64,000 nucleotides of DNA from the NCBI GenBank assembly GCA_963719345.1, contig CAVRCA010000005.1, positions 186,001 through 250,000 of the forward strand, in the 5' to 3' direction. The DNA is from CAVRCA01 sp963719345. GTDB taxonomy: Bacteria > Pseudomonadota > Alphaproteobacteria > Acetobacterales > Acetobacteraceae. The notes below the pieces were generated by a model, which worked only from the letters and a program-made list of their open reading frames with translations, was not told the origin of the DNA and made no database searches. The position numbers and the translations under genes were made by a program. Positions 8,124-17,311 of this stretch are shown one piece after another. The stretch's first letter is position 1. Each line of letters begins with the position of its first letter.

Positions 8124-9616
8124 ATGACCACACAGACCAAAGCCACGCCAGCGATCAGCCGTCGCAGCCTGATCGCCTCGGCCGCGACGGTGCCGCTCAT
8201 CGGCAGCACGGCCCTCGCCAGCAGTCACAGTCACAGTCACCGTCATCGGCAAAGCCGCCCAACATCGTGTTCTTCCTGGCCGACGATCTCGGCTATGCCG
8301 ACGTTTCCTGTTACGGCCGCCCCGACATCAGCACGCCCAACATCGACCGCATCGCGGCCGATGGCGTCCGCTTCCTGCAGGGCTACGCCAACTCCGCCGT
8401 CTGCTCGGCGACGCGCACCGCGCTCATCACCGGACGCTACCAGTACCGGCTGCGCGTCGGACTGGAGGAGCCGATCGCCGGTGCCCTCAACGTCGGCCTG
8501 CCCCCCAGCCATCCGACTTTGCCCTCGCTGCTGAGGCCGCGCGGCTACCGGACCACCCTGCTCGGCAAATGGCACCTCGGCAGCCTGCCGGATTTCAGCC
8601 CGCTGAAGAGCGGCTACGACCATTTCTTCGGCTTCCGCGGCGGCGCGCTGGACTACTACACGCATACCGGGCCGGACCATCGGGACGATCTGTGGGACGG
8701 CGACACCCCGGTGCATCAGGTCGGCTACATGACCGACCTGATCGGTGATCGCGCGGTCGACGCGGTGAACGCCTACGCGAAATCCGACGGTCCGTTCTTC
8801 CTCGATGTGCATTTCAACGCCCCGCACTGGCCGTGGGAGGCAGTCGGCGACCAGGCCGAGAGTGAACGGCTGCGCAAGGCCTCGCTGTTCGATTATGACG
8901 GCGGAACGCAGCGGACTTATCAGCGCATGATCCAGCGGATGGACATGCAGATCGGCCGCGTGCTGCAAGCGCTGGACGACAATGGCCTGTCGGACAACAC
9001 CATTGTCATTTTCACCAGCGACAATGGTGGCGAACGGTTTGCCGACACATGGCCGTTCACCGGGCGGAAGACGGAGTTGCTGGAAGGCGGTCTTCGCATC
9101 CCGGTGGTGCTGCGCTGGCCGGCCCGGGTGCCGCCGGGGCGCGTCACGCAGCAGGTCAACATCAGCATGGACTGGCTGCCGACCCTGCTCGCCGCGGCCG
9201 GCGCGGCGCCCGATCCCGGCTACCCGAGCGACGGCATGAGCCTGCTGCCGGCACTCACGCAGGACGCCGCGCCGGTGCCTCGCCAGCTGTTCTGGCGCTA
9301 CAAGGCGAACGCGCAGCGTGCGGCGCGCGACGGCGATTGGAAGATTTTGAAGATCGCGGAAAATACGTTCCTGTTCAACGTCGCGGACGATCCGATGGAG
9401 CGCGCCAACCTGCGTGACCGCCACCGCGACATCTATGATCGGATGGTGGCGGCCTGGAACGAATGGGACGGCGACATGCTGGCGGAGGTGCGAGAGAGCT
9501 TCACGGACGCCTTCACCGCGGCCCAGCTTGCCGATCACATCGGCGCCAAACCCGTCAGCGGCGAGCCCGATCAAGGCAAGGACTGGCCGATGTCGAGGGT
9601 GAACGGTCCAATCTGA
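8124..9616 (+). CDS. Tat-exported sulfatase (frameshifted near the N-terminus)
   Basis: The ATG at 8124 follows GGGGAGGAAAGG and encodes a Tat-like signal (SRRSLIASAATVPLIGSTALA) and a Ser-His-rich linker. The sulfatase body (NIVFFLADDLGYAD onward) is in another frame; adding one A to AAA at 8251-8253 joins them as RQKPPNIVFF. Type I sulfatase features are present: metal-site ADD, formylglycine motif CSATR (Ala at the usual Pro position), LLGKWHLG, FTSDNGGERF and GGLRIPVVLRWP. Repaired length is about 498 residues. The family hydrolyses sulfate esters in the periplasm after Cys is converted to formylglycine. Substrate unknown. Confidence 0.82.
8223..8240 (+). repeat. Three tandem AGTCAC hexamers in the sulfatase linker
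   Basis: Three exact AGTCAC units encode (Ser-His)3 just after the predicted signal peptide. Being in multiples of three they do not cause the frameshift, which lies about 10 bp downstream. Confidence 0.7.
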
Positions 9617-9638
9617 GAACGTCCGGAGAGAGCGAGCG

Positions 9639-11681
9639 ATGGCCACGGGACGGGTCGGTACCCCTCTCACCACTCAGCCCATCGGGTCGGTCACGCACCG
9701 TCCCGAGCAGCGCGGCAAGATCGTCTCCGCCGCCGAAGCGGTCCGGCTGATCCGCGAAGGCGACACGGTCGCGACCGGGGGCTTTGTCGGCATCGGCTTT
9801 CCCGAAAGCATCGCGGTGGCGCTGGAGGAGTTCTACCTCCAGCCCGAGCAGCCGGAGCCGGGCGCGCCGCCGGCCGGCAAGCCGCGCGGGCTCACCCTCG
9901 TCTACGCCGGCGGCCAGGGCGACGGGCACCGCAAGGGCCTCAACCATTTCGGCCACGATGGCCTGGTCCGGCGCGTGGTGGGCGGCCATTGGGGCCTGGT
10001 CCCGGCGTTGCAGCGGCTGGCCGTCGAGAACCAGGTCGAAGCGTACAACCTGCCCCAAGGGGTCATCTCGCACCTGTTTCGCGACATCGCCGCGCGCCGC
10101 CCGGGCCACATCAGCCGCATCGGTCTAGGCACCTTCGTCGATCCGCGCTTCGGCGGCGGCAAGATCAACGCGCGGACCACCGAAGATCTGGTCACGCTGA
10201 TGACGATCAACGGCGAGGAAGTCCTGTTCTACAAGACCTTCCCCGTCAATATCGGCATCGTCCGCGGCACGACCGCCGATCCGGACGGCAACGTCACCAT
10301 GGAGCGCGAGGCGCTCACGCTGGAAGCGCTGGCCATCGCCATGGCTGCCCACAACTCCGGCGGGCTAGTCATCGTGCAGGTGGAGCGCATCGCCGAGAGC
10401 GGCACGCTCAATCCGCGCCAGGTGAAAATCCCCGGCGTCCTGGTCGATTGCGTGGTGGTCGCCGAAGCGCCGGAGCACCACTGGCAGACGTTTGGCACCG
10501 CCTACAACCCCGCCTTCAGCGGCGAGATCCGTGCCCGCATGGGGTCGCTCGTGCCGCTGCCGCTGTCCGAGCGCAAGGTGATCGCCCGGCGTTGCGCGCT
10601 GGAACTGCGGCCGAACAGCGTCGTCAATCTCGGGATCGGCATGCCGGAGGGTCTCGCCGACGTCGCCAACGAGGAAAAGATCCTCGACCTGATCACGCTG
10701 ACGGCGGAGCCGGGCGTGATCGGCGGCATGCCGGCTAGCGGACTGGATTTTGGCGCCGGCGTGAATACGCAGGCCATCATCGACCAGCCCTACCAGTTTG
10801 ATTTCTACGATGGCGGTGGGCTCGACGTCGCCTTCCTCGGCCTTGCGCAGGCCGACCGCGAGGGGAACCTGAATGTTAGCCGCTTCGGCCGCAAGCTGGC
10901 CGGGGCAGGCGGCTTCATCAACATCAGCCAGACCGCCAAAAAGGTGGTGTTCTGCGGCACCTTCACCGCCGGCGGCCTGCAAATCGGCTTCGAGGAAGCG
11001 CGGCTGCGCATCGACCAGGAAGGCCGCAGCCGAAAATTCATCGAGGCGGTGGAGCACCGCACTTTCAGCGGCAGCTACGCCGCCCAGCGCGGCCAGCAGG
11101 TGCTCTATGTCACGGAGCGATGCGTCCTCCGTCTCGGGCCGGACGGCATGGAGTTGGTCGAGGTCGCGCCGGGGATCGACATCGAGCGCGACATCTTGGG
11201 GCAGATGGATTTCCGACCCGTGGTGCGCGATCCGCGGCCGATGGATACGCGCCTGTTCCGACCCGATCCGATGGGGCTGCGCCAGGACCTGCTCGAACTG
11301 CCGCTGAACGCGCGGTTCACCTACGACCCCGACCAGAACCTGTTCTTCGTCAACTTCGAGGGTTTTTCGATCCGCAGCCTCGACCAGATCCGGGAGATCG
11401 AGCGCCTGGTCGCCGAGAAAACCGGTGCGGCTCCCGGCAAGGTGTACGCGGTCGTCAACTACGATAATTTTTCCATCCTGCCGGAACTGCTCGATCCCTA
11501 CGTCGCCATGGTCAGCCGGCTGATGGAGCGGCACTACTCCGGGGCAACCCGCTATACGACGAGCGGTTTCCTGCGGATGAAATTGGGCGATGCGCTCTCA
11601 CGCCGCGACGTTGCGCCGCGCATCTACGAGAGCGCGGAAGAGGCCCGGGCGCACCTGCGGGAAAGCGGGCGGAACGACTGA
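9639..11681 (+). CDS. Propionate/acetate CoA-transferase-like protein with C-terminal extension
   Basis: The 680-residue protein covers both halves of a family I CoA-transferase in one chain (like YdiF/Pct, about 520-530 residues). The N-terminal half has GGFVGIGFPESIAVAL, FVDPRFGGGKIN and GTTADPDGNVTMEREAL; the C-terminal half has NLGIGMPEGLADVA and the catalytic Glu in LTAEPGVIGGMP near residue 366. About 150 residues follow the usual end (from FTYDPDQNLFFVNFEGFSIR), forming a compact extra domain of unknown role. The enzymes move CoA between short acyl acids through a glutamyl-CoA thioester. It begins 22 bp after the sulfatase and is probably co-transcribed. Confidence 0.85.
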   Translation: MATGRVGTPLTTQPIGSVTHRPEQRGKIVSAAEAVRLIREGDTVATGGFVGIGFPESIAVALEEFYLQPEQPEPGAPPAGKPRGLTLVYAGGQGDGHRKGLNHFGHDGLVRRVVGGHWGLVPALQRLAVENQVEAYNLPQGVISHLFRDIAARRPGHISRIGLGTFVDPRFGGGKINARTTEDLVTLMTINGEEVLFYKTFPVNIGIVRGTTADPDGNVTMEREALTLEALAIAMAAHNSGGLVIVQVERIAESGTLNPRQVKIPGVLVDCVVVAEAPEHHWQTFGTAYNPAFSGEIRARMGSLVPLPLSERKVIARRCALELRPNSVVNLGIGMPEGLADVANEEKILDLITLTAEPGVIGGMPASGLDFGAGVNTQAIIDQPYQFDFYDGGGLDVAFLGLAQADREGNLNVSRFGRKLAGAGGFINISQTAKKVVFCGTFTAGGLQIGFEEARLRIDQEGRSRKFIEAVEHRTFSGSYAAQRGQQVLYVTERCVLRLGPDGMELVEVAPGIDIERDILGQMDFRPVVRDPRPMDTRLFRPDPMGLRQDLLELPLNARFTYDPDQNLFFVNFEGFSIRSLDQIREIERLVAEKTGAAPGKVYAVVNYDNFSILPELLDPYVAMVSRLMERHYSGATRYTTSGFLRMKLGDALSRRDVAPRIYESAEEARAHLRESGRND

Positions 11682-11688
11682 ACCGCGG

Positions 11689-13623
11689 CTACACCAGGTC
11701 GCGCGGAATAGTGTAGTCCCAGGTCCGGTTGCACATCTCCGTCTCGCCGTCCCACGCCCGCATCGACGCGCGCACCACGAACGCCCCCGCCGTCGAGGAC
11801 AGCACCGTGTGCGTCTCGACCCGCGTTCGCCACGAGCCGCGCCCGGTCGTCAGGGTCTGCCGCATCTCGGCGGTGGCGCTCAGCGGATCGTCGCCGTCGA
11901 GGCGGAAATCGAAATTGCCGCTGCTGCCGAGCTCGATGCCCAGCCGGTCTATGCGCACCACGCCCGGACGGATCGTGGTGCGTTTCTCCGGCGGCGCGGT
12001 CTCCGGCCCGGGCAGCGGCGGCAAGCCGGCATCCTCCGGTCGCGCGGGGCGCACCGGCAGGGTAATGGCGCCGCCGTACACCATCACGGTCGCGACCTCC
12101 GGCGCCGGCCACACCATCGGCCAGTACGCGGTCGAGATCGCGACCCGGATGCGATGTCCCGGCGGGAACGCGGAACCGGCGTCGTTGAGCTGGATGCGCA
12201 CGCTGTAGCGCTGGCCGGGTATCAACGCGGTGGGCGTCGCGTGCCCGTCGCGATGCGCCAGGTTGAGGATGCCGAAACTCACCCGCAGCGAGGCGTCGTC
12301 CGGATGCACGTCGCACAGCCGCACGGCGAGGTTCGCGAGTGGCTTGTCGCACGCGATGTCGAGCGTCACCACCGGCGCGCCGAGGATCTCCATCCGTTCA
12401 GCCAGCGGCGCGCTGTCGAAAAAGAGCGAGCGCGCGTCGTCATCGCGCTGATCGGCGGCGTCATCCTCTCCGCGTCCGAATGGGCACCAGCTGCCGGAAT
12501 CCGCACCGACGGTCAGCGGCGAGCACACCGCCCGCGGCGTCAGGTTTCCCGCCGTCTCCACCAGCCCGGCATCGGCCAATGTCAATCGACAGGGGGTGTT
12601 GCCGGCCGGTGGCCAGGCGGGCTCGGCCACCCACCGTCCGGGCCGCTGCTCGTGATGCCGCGCCGGCGGCACGCTGTCCATCATCCAGGCGCGCAGCATC
12701 GGTTCGTCCATCACGCCGGTGTCGATGCCCTTGAGCCAGCGATCCCACCAGCGCAGTGCCTCCTGCAAAAAACCGATCTGCGGGCCGGGCAGCGCGAAAT
12801 GCGGGTAGGCGTGCGCCCACGGGCCGATCAACCCCTTGCGCGGCACCGTCAGGTGTTCGAGCAGGCGCGGAATCGCGTTGGTGTAGCCGTCGGTCCAGCC
12901 GCCCACCGCGAAGACCGGGCAGGCGATGGCCGAATAGTCCTCGCACACCGAGCCATGTTTCCAGTAGTCGTCGCGCCGCTGGTGACGCAGCCAGCGCTCA
13001 AGGAACAGCGGCACGTTGTCGAGCCGCTCCTGCCACATCGCGCGCCACCGCTCGCCGACCAGAGCCGGGTCGGGCGGGTGGCACATCGCCCCGAAGAAGA
13101 ACGAAGCCCAGCCGAACTTGCCGTCGAGCAGCGCGCCGCCCATGAAGTGGACGTCGTCGCGGTAGCGGTCGTCGGTCGAGCAGATCGTGATGACGGCGCG
13201 CAGGGCCGGCGGCCGCAGGGCGGCGACCTGCAGCGCGTTGAAGCCGCCCCAGGAGATGCCCATCATGCCGACCGCGCCGCTGCACCAGGTTTGCCGCGAC
13301 AGCCAGTCGATCACCTCGAGGCAGTCCGCCTGCTCCTGCGGTGCGTATTCGTCGAACAGCAAGCCGTCGGATTCGCCGCTGCCGCGCAGGTCGACGCGCA
13401 CGCCGGCGTAGCCATGGCCGGCGAGATACGGGTGCGTCAGCGCGTCGCGCTCGTAGGTGCCGTCGCGCTTGCGATACGGCAGATACTCCAGGATCGCCGG
13501 CACCGGGTTTTTGTCCGCGTCCTCCGGCAGCCAGATCCGGGCGGCGAGGCGCGTGCCGTCGGCGAGCGGGATGAGAGTGTGCTCGATCTCGCGCACCGGG
13601 CGCAGGAATTTATCGACGATCAA
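11689..13623 (-). CDS. CocE/NonD-family serine hydrolase
   Basis: The 644-residue protein has an alpha/beta-hydrolase domain with nucleophile motif GISWGGFNAL (Ser near residue 123), upstream PYRKRDGTYERD and VDLRGSGESDG, a later Asp in VGGWTDGYTN and a His in GPWAHAYPHF, completing the triad. The C-terminal third is a jelly-roll domain (X-Pro dipeptidyl-peptidase type). Relatives hydrolyse esters such as cocaine, glutaryl-amides or prolyl peptides. There is no signal peptide. It is convergent with the CoA-transferase (8 bp apart) and likely shares an operon with the SDR and metallo-hydrolase genes to its right. Confidence 0.88.
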   Translation of the reverse strand: MIVDKFLRPVREIEHTLIPLADGTRLAARIWLPEDADKNPVPAILEYLPYRKRDGTYERDALTHPYLAGHGYAGVRVDLRGSGESDGLLFDEYAPQEQADCLEVIDWLSRQTWCSGAVGMMGISWGGFNALQVAALRPPALRAVITICSTDDRYRDDVHFMGGALLDGKFGWASFFFGAMCHPPDPALVGERWRAMWQERLDNVPLFLERWLRHQRRDDYWKHGSVCEDYSAIACPVFAVGGWTDGYTNAIPRLLEHLTVPRKGLIGPWAHAYPHFALPGPQIGFLQEALRWWDRWLKGIDTGVMDEPMLRAWMMDSVPPARHHEQRPGRWVAEPAWPPAGNTPCRLTLADAGLVETAGNLTPRAVCSPLTVGADSGSWCPFGRGEDDAADQRDDDARSLFFDSAPLAERMEILGAPVVTLDIACDKPLANLAVRLCDVHPDDASLRVSFGILNLAHRDGHATPTALIPGQRYSVRIQLNDAGSAFPPGHRIRVAISTAYWPMVWPAPEVATVMVYGGAITLPVRPARPEDAGLPPLPGPETAPPEKRTTIRPGVVRIDRLGIELGSSGNFDFRLDGDDPLSATAEMRQTLTTGRGSWRTRVETHTVLSSTAGAFVVRASMRAWDGETEMCNRTWDYTIPRDLV

Positions 13624-13659
13624 TGGCGCTCCTCGCGATGACGGCAGGACAATGTTGCC

Positions 13660-14407
13660 CTACAGCAACCGGCCGCCATCGACCACGATCTTGGTCCCGG
13701 TGGCCGCGCCGAGATGCGTTACGCAGGCCATGATCGCCGACGCGATATCCTCGGGTTCCACCACCCGCCGCAGCGGCGCCGTCGCCATGATCTTCTCGAT
13801 CTGCTCCCGCCCACGCCCGGCGACGAAATCGGTCGCGACCGGTCCCGGCGAGACGCACAGGAAACGGATATCCGGGCCGAGCGCGCGCGCCAGCGACATC
13901 GTCATCGTGTCGAGCGCCGCCTTCGACGCGCCGTAGGCGATGTTGCTGCCGGCGCCATTGAATGCCGCCACCGACGAGACGTTCACCACGACCGACGGCT
14001 TCCCCGCCCGCAGCAGCGGCAGCAGGCTGCGGATCACCGAGTACGGCCCGCGCGCATTGGCGAGCAGCACGGAAGTCGAAAAAATCCTCGTCGAGCGCAT
14101 CGAGATCGGCGTGCGGGATCGGCCGCGTCATGCCGGCGGAGTTGACCAGGATGTCGACCCGGCCAAACCTTTCCTCCAATTCGCCTGCCATGCGGCGCAC
14201 CGAGGCGACGTCCAGCAGATCAAGCTGCGCCAAAGAGTGTTTTCCGGCCGGCAACTGTTCCAGCAGCGCCCGCGCGCGCGCCTCGCCGCGGTTGTAGCCG
14301 ATCGCCACCGTCGCCCCCGCGTCGGCCAGCATACGCACCGTCGCCGCGCCGATGCCGTTGCTGCCGCCGGTGACGACCGCGATCTTGCCGCTCAGGTCCT
14401 GCGCCAT
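13660..14407 (-). CDS. Short-chain dehydrogenase/reductase (frameshifted)
   Basis: The N-terminal frame starts MAQDLSGKIAVVTGG with cofactor loop GGSNGIGAA and VDILVNSAGMTRPIP; the C-terminal frame has NVSSVAAFNGAGSN, catalytic YGASKAALDTM, and ends IVVDGGRLL. The frames meet at six A's (plus strand 14079-14084). With five, the protein reads DEDFSTSVLLANARGPY and is about 248 residues, normal for the family. NAD(P)-dependent reduction of a ketone is expected; FabG-like residues allow several substrates. It lies between a CocE-type hydrolase and a metallo-hydrolase on the same strand. Confidence 0.82.
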
Positions 14408-14419
14408 TCTTGTCGCCCC

Positions 14420-15274
14420 CTACACCACCAGCCGGAACGTCTCGCCGTCGCGCACCAGGCGACCGGCGGTAGCACCCGCGAAATGCGTGCCGATCACCAG
14501 CACCGGCGTGCCCGCCAGTTCGCGGAACATCGCCCAGCGCGTCGCCTCGCCTTGGGCGGGATCGCTGTCGGCGGTGGACGCCCAATCCGGCCGGGCCATC
14601 TGCACCGGATGATGCAGGAAGTCGCCGGTGATCAGCGCCTCCTCGCCGCGCGAGCGGATGCGCACGCTGACATGGCCGGGCGTGTGGCCCACGGTCGGCG
14701 TCAGGCTGATTTCCTCGGCCAGCCGCGCGTCGGTCTCGACGAGATCCACAAGGCCGGCGTCATGCACCGGCAGCACGGAATCCTCGATGACGGCGCGCAT
14801 GTCGGGGCGCTCGGTGTGCGCCGTCCAGTGCTCGAACTCGACGCGGCCCATCAGGTAGCGCGCGTTCGGGAACGTCGGCACCCAGCGTCCGCCGACCAGC
14901 ATGGTGTTCCAGCCGACGTGATCGACGTGGAGGTGGGTGCAGAGCACGGTGTCGATCGATTCGCGCGGATAGCCGGCGGCGGCGATGTCGTCCAAAAACC
15001 TGCCCTGGAGGTTGTTCCAGGTCGGGATGCGCCGGTTCTCCTTGTCGTTGCCGAGGCAGGTGTCGACGACGATGCGCCGGCTCGGCGTCTCCACGATCAG
15101 CGCGTGGATGCTCATCCTCAACCGGCCTTCCTCGTCGGCGAAGTGCGGCTGCAGCCAGGAGATCGGCAGCACCGCCTCCCGCGTCGCCTGCGGGAGGATG
15201 AATTGGCTGCCGCCCGTCGTCTCCAGCTCGACCACTTTGGTGACGGTGACGTCCCCGATCGTCCATTTCAGCAT
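14420..15274 (-). CDS. Metallo-beta-lactamase-fold hydrolase
   Basis: The 284-residue protein carries the binuclear-zinc signature HLHVDHVGWN (residues 114-123), a second-site His in TVGHTPGHVS, an Asp in ALITGDFLHH, and a final His in GTHFAGATAG. The strand before the first motif (IVVDTCLGNDKENRR) is typical of lactonase-like or AttM/quorum-quenching hydrolases. There is no signal peptide. It is the first gene of a minus-strand group (metallo-hydrolase, SDR, CocE hydrolase) that could act in sequence on an ester or lactone. Substrate unknown. Confidence 0.88.
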   Translation of the reverse strand: MLKWTIGDVTVTKVVELETTGGSQFILPQATREAVLPISWLQPHFADEEGRLRMSIHALIVETPSRRIVVDTCLGNDKENRRIPTWNNLQGRFLDDIAAAGYPRESIDTVLCTHLHVDHVGWNTMLVGGRWVPTFPNARYLMGRVEFEHWTAHTERPDMRAVIEDSVLPVHDAGLVDLVETDARLAEEISLTPTVGHTPGHVSVRIRSRGEEALITGDFLHHPVQMARPDWASTADSDPAQGEATRWAMFRELAGTPVLVIGTHFAGATAGRLVRDGETFRLVV

Positions 15275-15438
15275 CGACCTGACCTCCAGGTGGCAGTTCG
15301 GAGGACGGTCAGCCGCCTGTCAACTGGCGAGTCTGCGGCAGAGCGGAATAGCGATCAACGATCCCGCGAGGACGTGACGAGAAGCCGGGCGCCGGTGCAG
15401 CGCCCGGTCGTCCTCAGGCCATTCCATCCCACTCAGGA

Positions 15439-16071
15439 TCAGCCTGCGTGGATGGACCAGGAAACGCTGTAGTCGGAGTTACTGCCGCAGCCGCGGGCAG
15501 AGTTGGTCCCCGGATGGTGGTCGTTTCCAGTGAGAGGCCGGCCCCCCGTGGTCCCGGCACGAAGCTGGGAACCGGTATAGGTGTGCACCGCAGCGGCGAC
15601 CGCGCCGTCGCAATCGGCGAAGATCAGCTTGCCGGCCGAGGAGACCACCCATCCCGCCAACGCGCCGAGCGCGGTGCCGAGCAGGGGCACGACCGCCGTG
15701 CCGATGGATGCGCCGAGCGCGGCACCGACCGCCCCGCCGGCCGCGCTGGCGGCGGCCTTCGCGCCCTTTTCGGCCAGGCTCGAGACCGCCTGCTCGAGCG
15801 TCTTCTCGGCGGTGGTCGGGTCGGTATGACCGCTGTTGACGATGGCGTAGGTGAACACCGCCGTCTCGTTGTCCGCGACCGGCACGCCCTTGAAATTCAT
15901 TGCCGTGCGGAACGTGCCGTTGTTGAGGTTGCCGAGCTTCTGGCTGGCTTTCACTGCGGGCCTGCCCGCCACAGCCACACTGGCCGAAATGTAGTCGGTA
16001 TCCTCGTGACGCGACCGCGTATTGCGGATAACGAATGAGTCGACTGCAAAACTGTACCCCTGCTCAGCCAT
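15439..16071 (-). CDS. Orphan protein with glycine-zipper hydrophobic segment
   Basis: I do not recognise this 210-residue protein. The ATG at 16071 follows AAGGAGAAGG. Residues 1-82 look beta-rich (SFAVDSFVIRNTRS, TFRTAMNFKGVPV, ETAVFTYAIVN). Residues 86-105 are likely helical, and 106-145 form a Gly/Ala-rich hydrophobic stretch with GxxxG-type spacing (AAGGAVGAALGASIGTAVV, LLGTALGALAGWV), as in membrane-inserting glycine zippers. The C-terminus is polar with two Cys (153 and 195) and ends in a beta-like YSVSWSI. There is no signal peptide. It stands alone between opposing genes with its own leader. A membrane-active or secreted effector-like protein is one reading; nothing proves it. Confidence 0.65.
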   Translation of the reverse strand: MAEQGYSFAVDSFVIRNTRSRHEDTDYISASVAVAGRPAVKASQKLGNLNNGTFRTAMNFKGVPVADNETAVFTYAIVNSGHTDPTTAEKTLEQAVSSLAEKGAKAAASAAGGAVGAALGASIGTAVVPLLGTALGALAGWVVSSAGKLIFADCDGAVAAAVHTYTGSQLRAGTTGGRPLTGNDHHPGTNSARGCGSNSDYSVSWSIHAG

Positions 16072-16304
16072 CTGCCTTCTCCTTTTCCTTCCCAACCCGG
16101 TACCGCCCGCCGCGCGTGTCGTGTTGCTCTAACGTCCGGTCCGGATGTGCAACAAGATGCGCCGAATTGGGGTCGCGCATGCGTGACCCAGGTCACACCT
16201 CGTGAGGGTCCCGTCTCTCCCTCCGCACCGGCCGAAATGCTGCCCGGTCAGCGTTGACGTCGTTCGCGCCGGTCTCCTACCCTTGCCGGGAGGGGGAGAT
16301 CGGT

Positions 16305-17292
16305 ATGCCGGACATTGCGGGCGGCACGTTTCTGGTCACCGGCGGGGCGAGCCTGATCGGGTCGCACCTCGCCGACGCGCTGCTCGGCGCCGGTGCGGCC
16401 GAAGTGCGGCTGCTCGACAATTTTTCGCTCGGCACGCCCGAGCTGGTGCGCCACCTCGACGGCGATGCGCGTGTAAAACTGATCCGGGGCGACGTGCTGC
16501 GGCTCAACGAGGTGATCGATGCCGCGCAAGGAGCGGCCGGGGTGGTCGCGCTGGCCGCTTTCCTGACGCTGCCGCTGTCGCAAAACGCTTACCTCGGGGC
16601 CAGCGTCAACACGGTCGGCGTGCTCAACACCCTGGAAGCGGCGCGGCTGGCCGGCGTGCATCGGCTCATCCTGTCGTCGTCGATCGCGACCTATGGCAAC
16701 TCGCAGCCCGAGCGCATCGACGAGGGGACGCCGTTCACCGGCGCCGGACAGCAGCCGGCGACCAACCTCTACGGCACCAGCAAGCTGTTCGGCGAGGCCG
16801 CCTGCGCCCAGTACGCGCGTGCCTACGGGCTCGAGTTCAACGTGCTGCGGTTCTCCTCGGTCTATGGCGAGCGGCAGCACGCGCGGGCGGTGAACGCCGT
16901 GTTCATGGCCGAGACCTATCGGCGTGTCGCACGCGGCGAGCGGCCGGTGATCGTCGGCGACGGCAGCGAGGTGCATGACTACATCCACGTCACCGACGTC
17001 GCCGCCGCCTGCGTCGCCGCGCTGGCCAGCGCCTCGCACGGCAACGTCATGAACATTGCGACCGGCGTTGACACCACCCTGAACCGCGTGGTCGAGATCG
17101 TGCTGGACGTGTCGCGGTGCGTCGCACCTGCGACCCGAGCATCGGGAGGACACGCGCGCGGTGCGCTCGGCCAGTCTCGCCCATCTGCGCCTCGACCGCA
17201 CCCGCGCCGAGCGCGAGATCGGCTGGAGGCCAAAAATCTCGATCGAGGATGGCATCCGCCGCACCGTCGACTGGTGGCGTGCCAACGGCTGA
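16305..17292 (+). CDS. NAD-dependent epimerase/dehydratase, UDP-glucose 4-epimerase-like (frameshifted)
   Basis: An extended SDR: cofactor loop GGASLIGSHLADAL, LDNFSLG, SSSIATYGNSQPE, the catalytic YGTSKLFGEA, LRFSSVYGERQ and VHDYIHVTDVAAAC. The reading frame switches near 17116, where dropping one G of GG in CGCGGTG gives VSRASHLRPEHREDTR and continues to REIGWRPKISIEDG and a stop at 17290. Repaired length is about 328 residues. The ATG at 16305 follows GGGAGGGGG. Such enzymes interconvert sugar nucleotides or act on non-nucleotide sugar acids. The aldo/keto reductase 19 bp downstream is probably co-transcribed. Confidence 0.82.
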
Positions 17293-17311
17293 ATTTTTCG
17301 GGAGAACAGCG

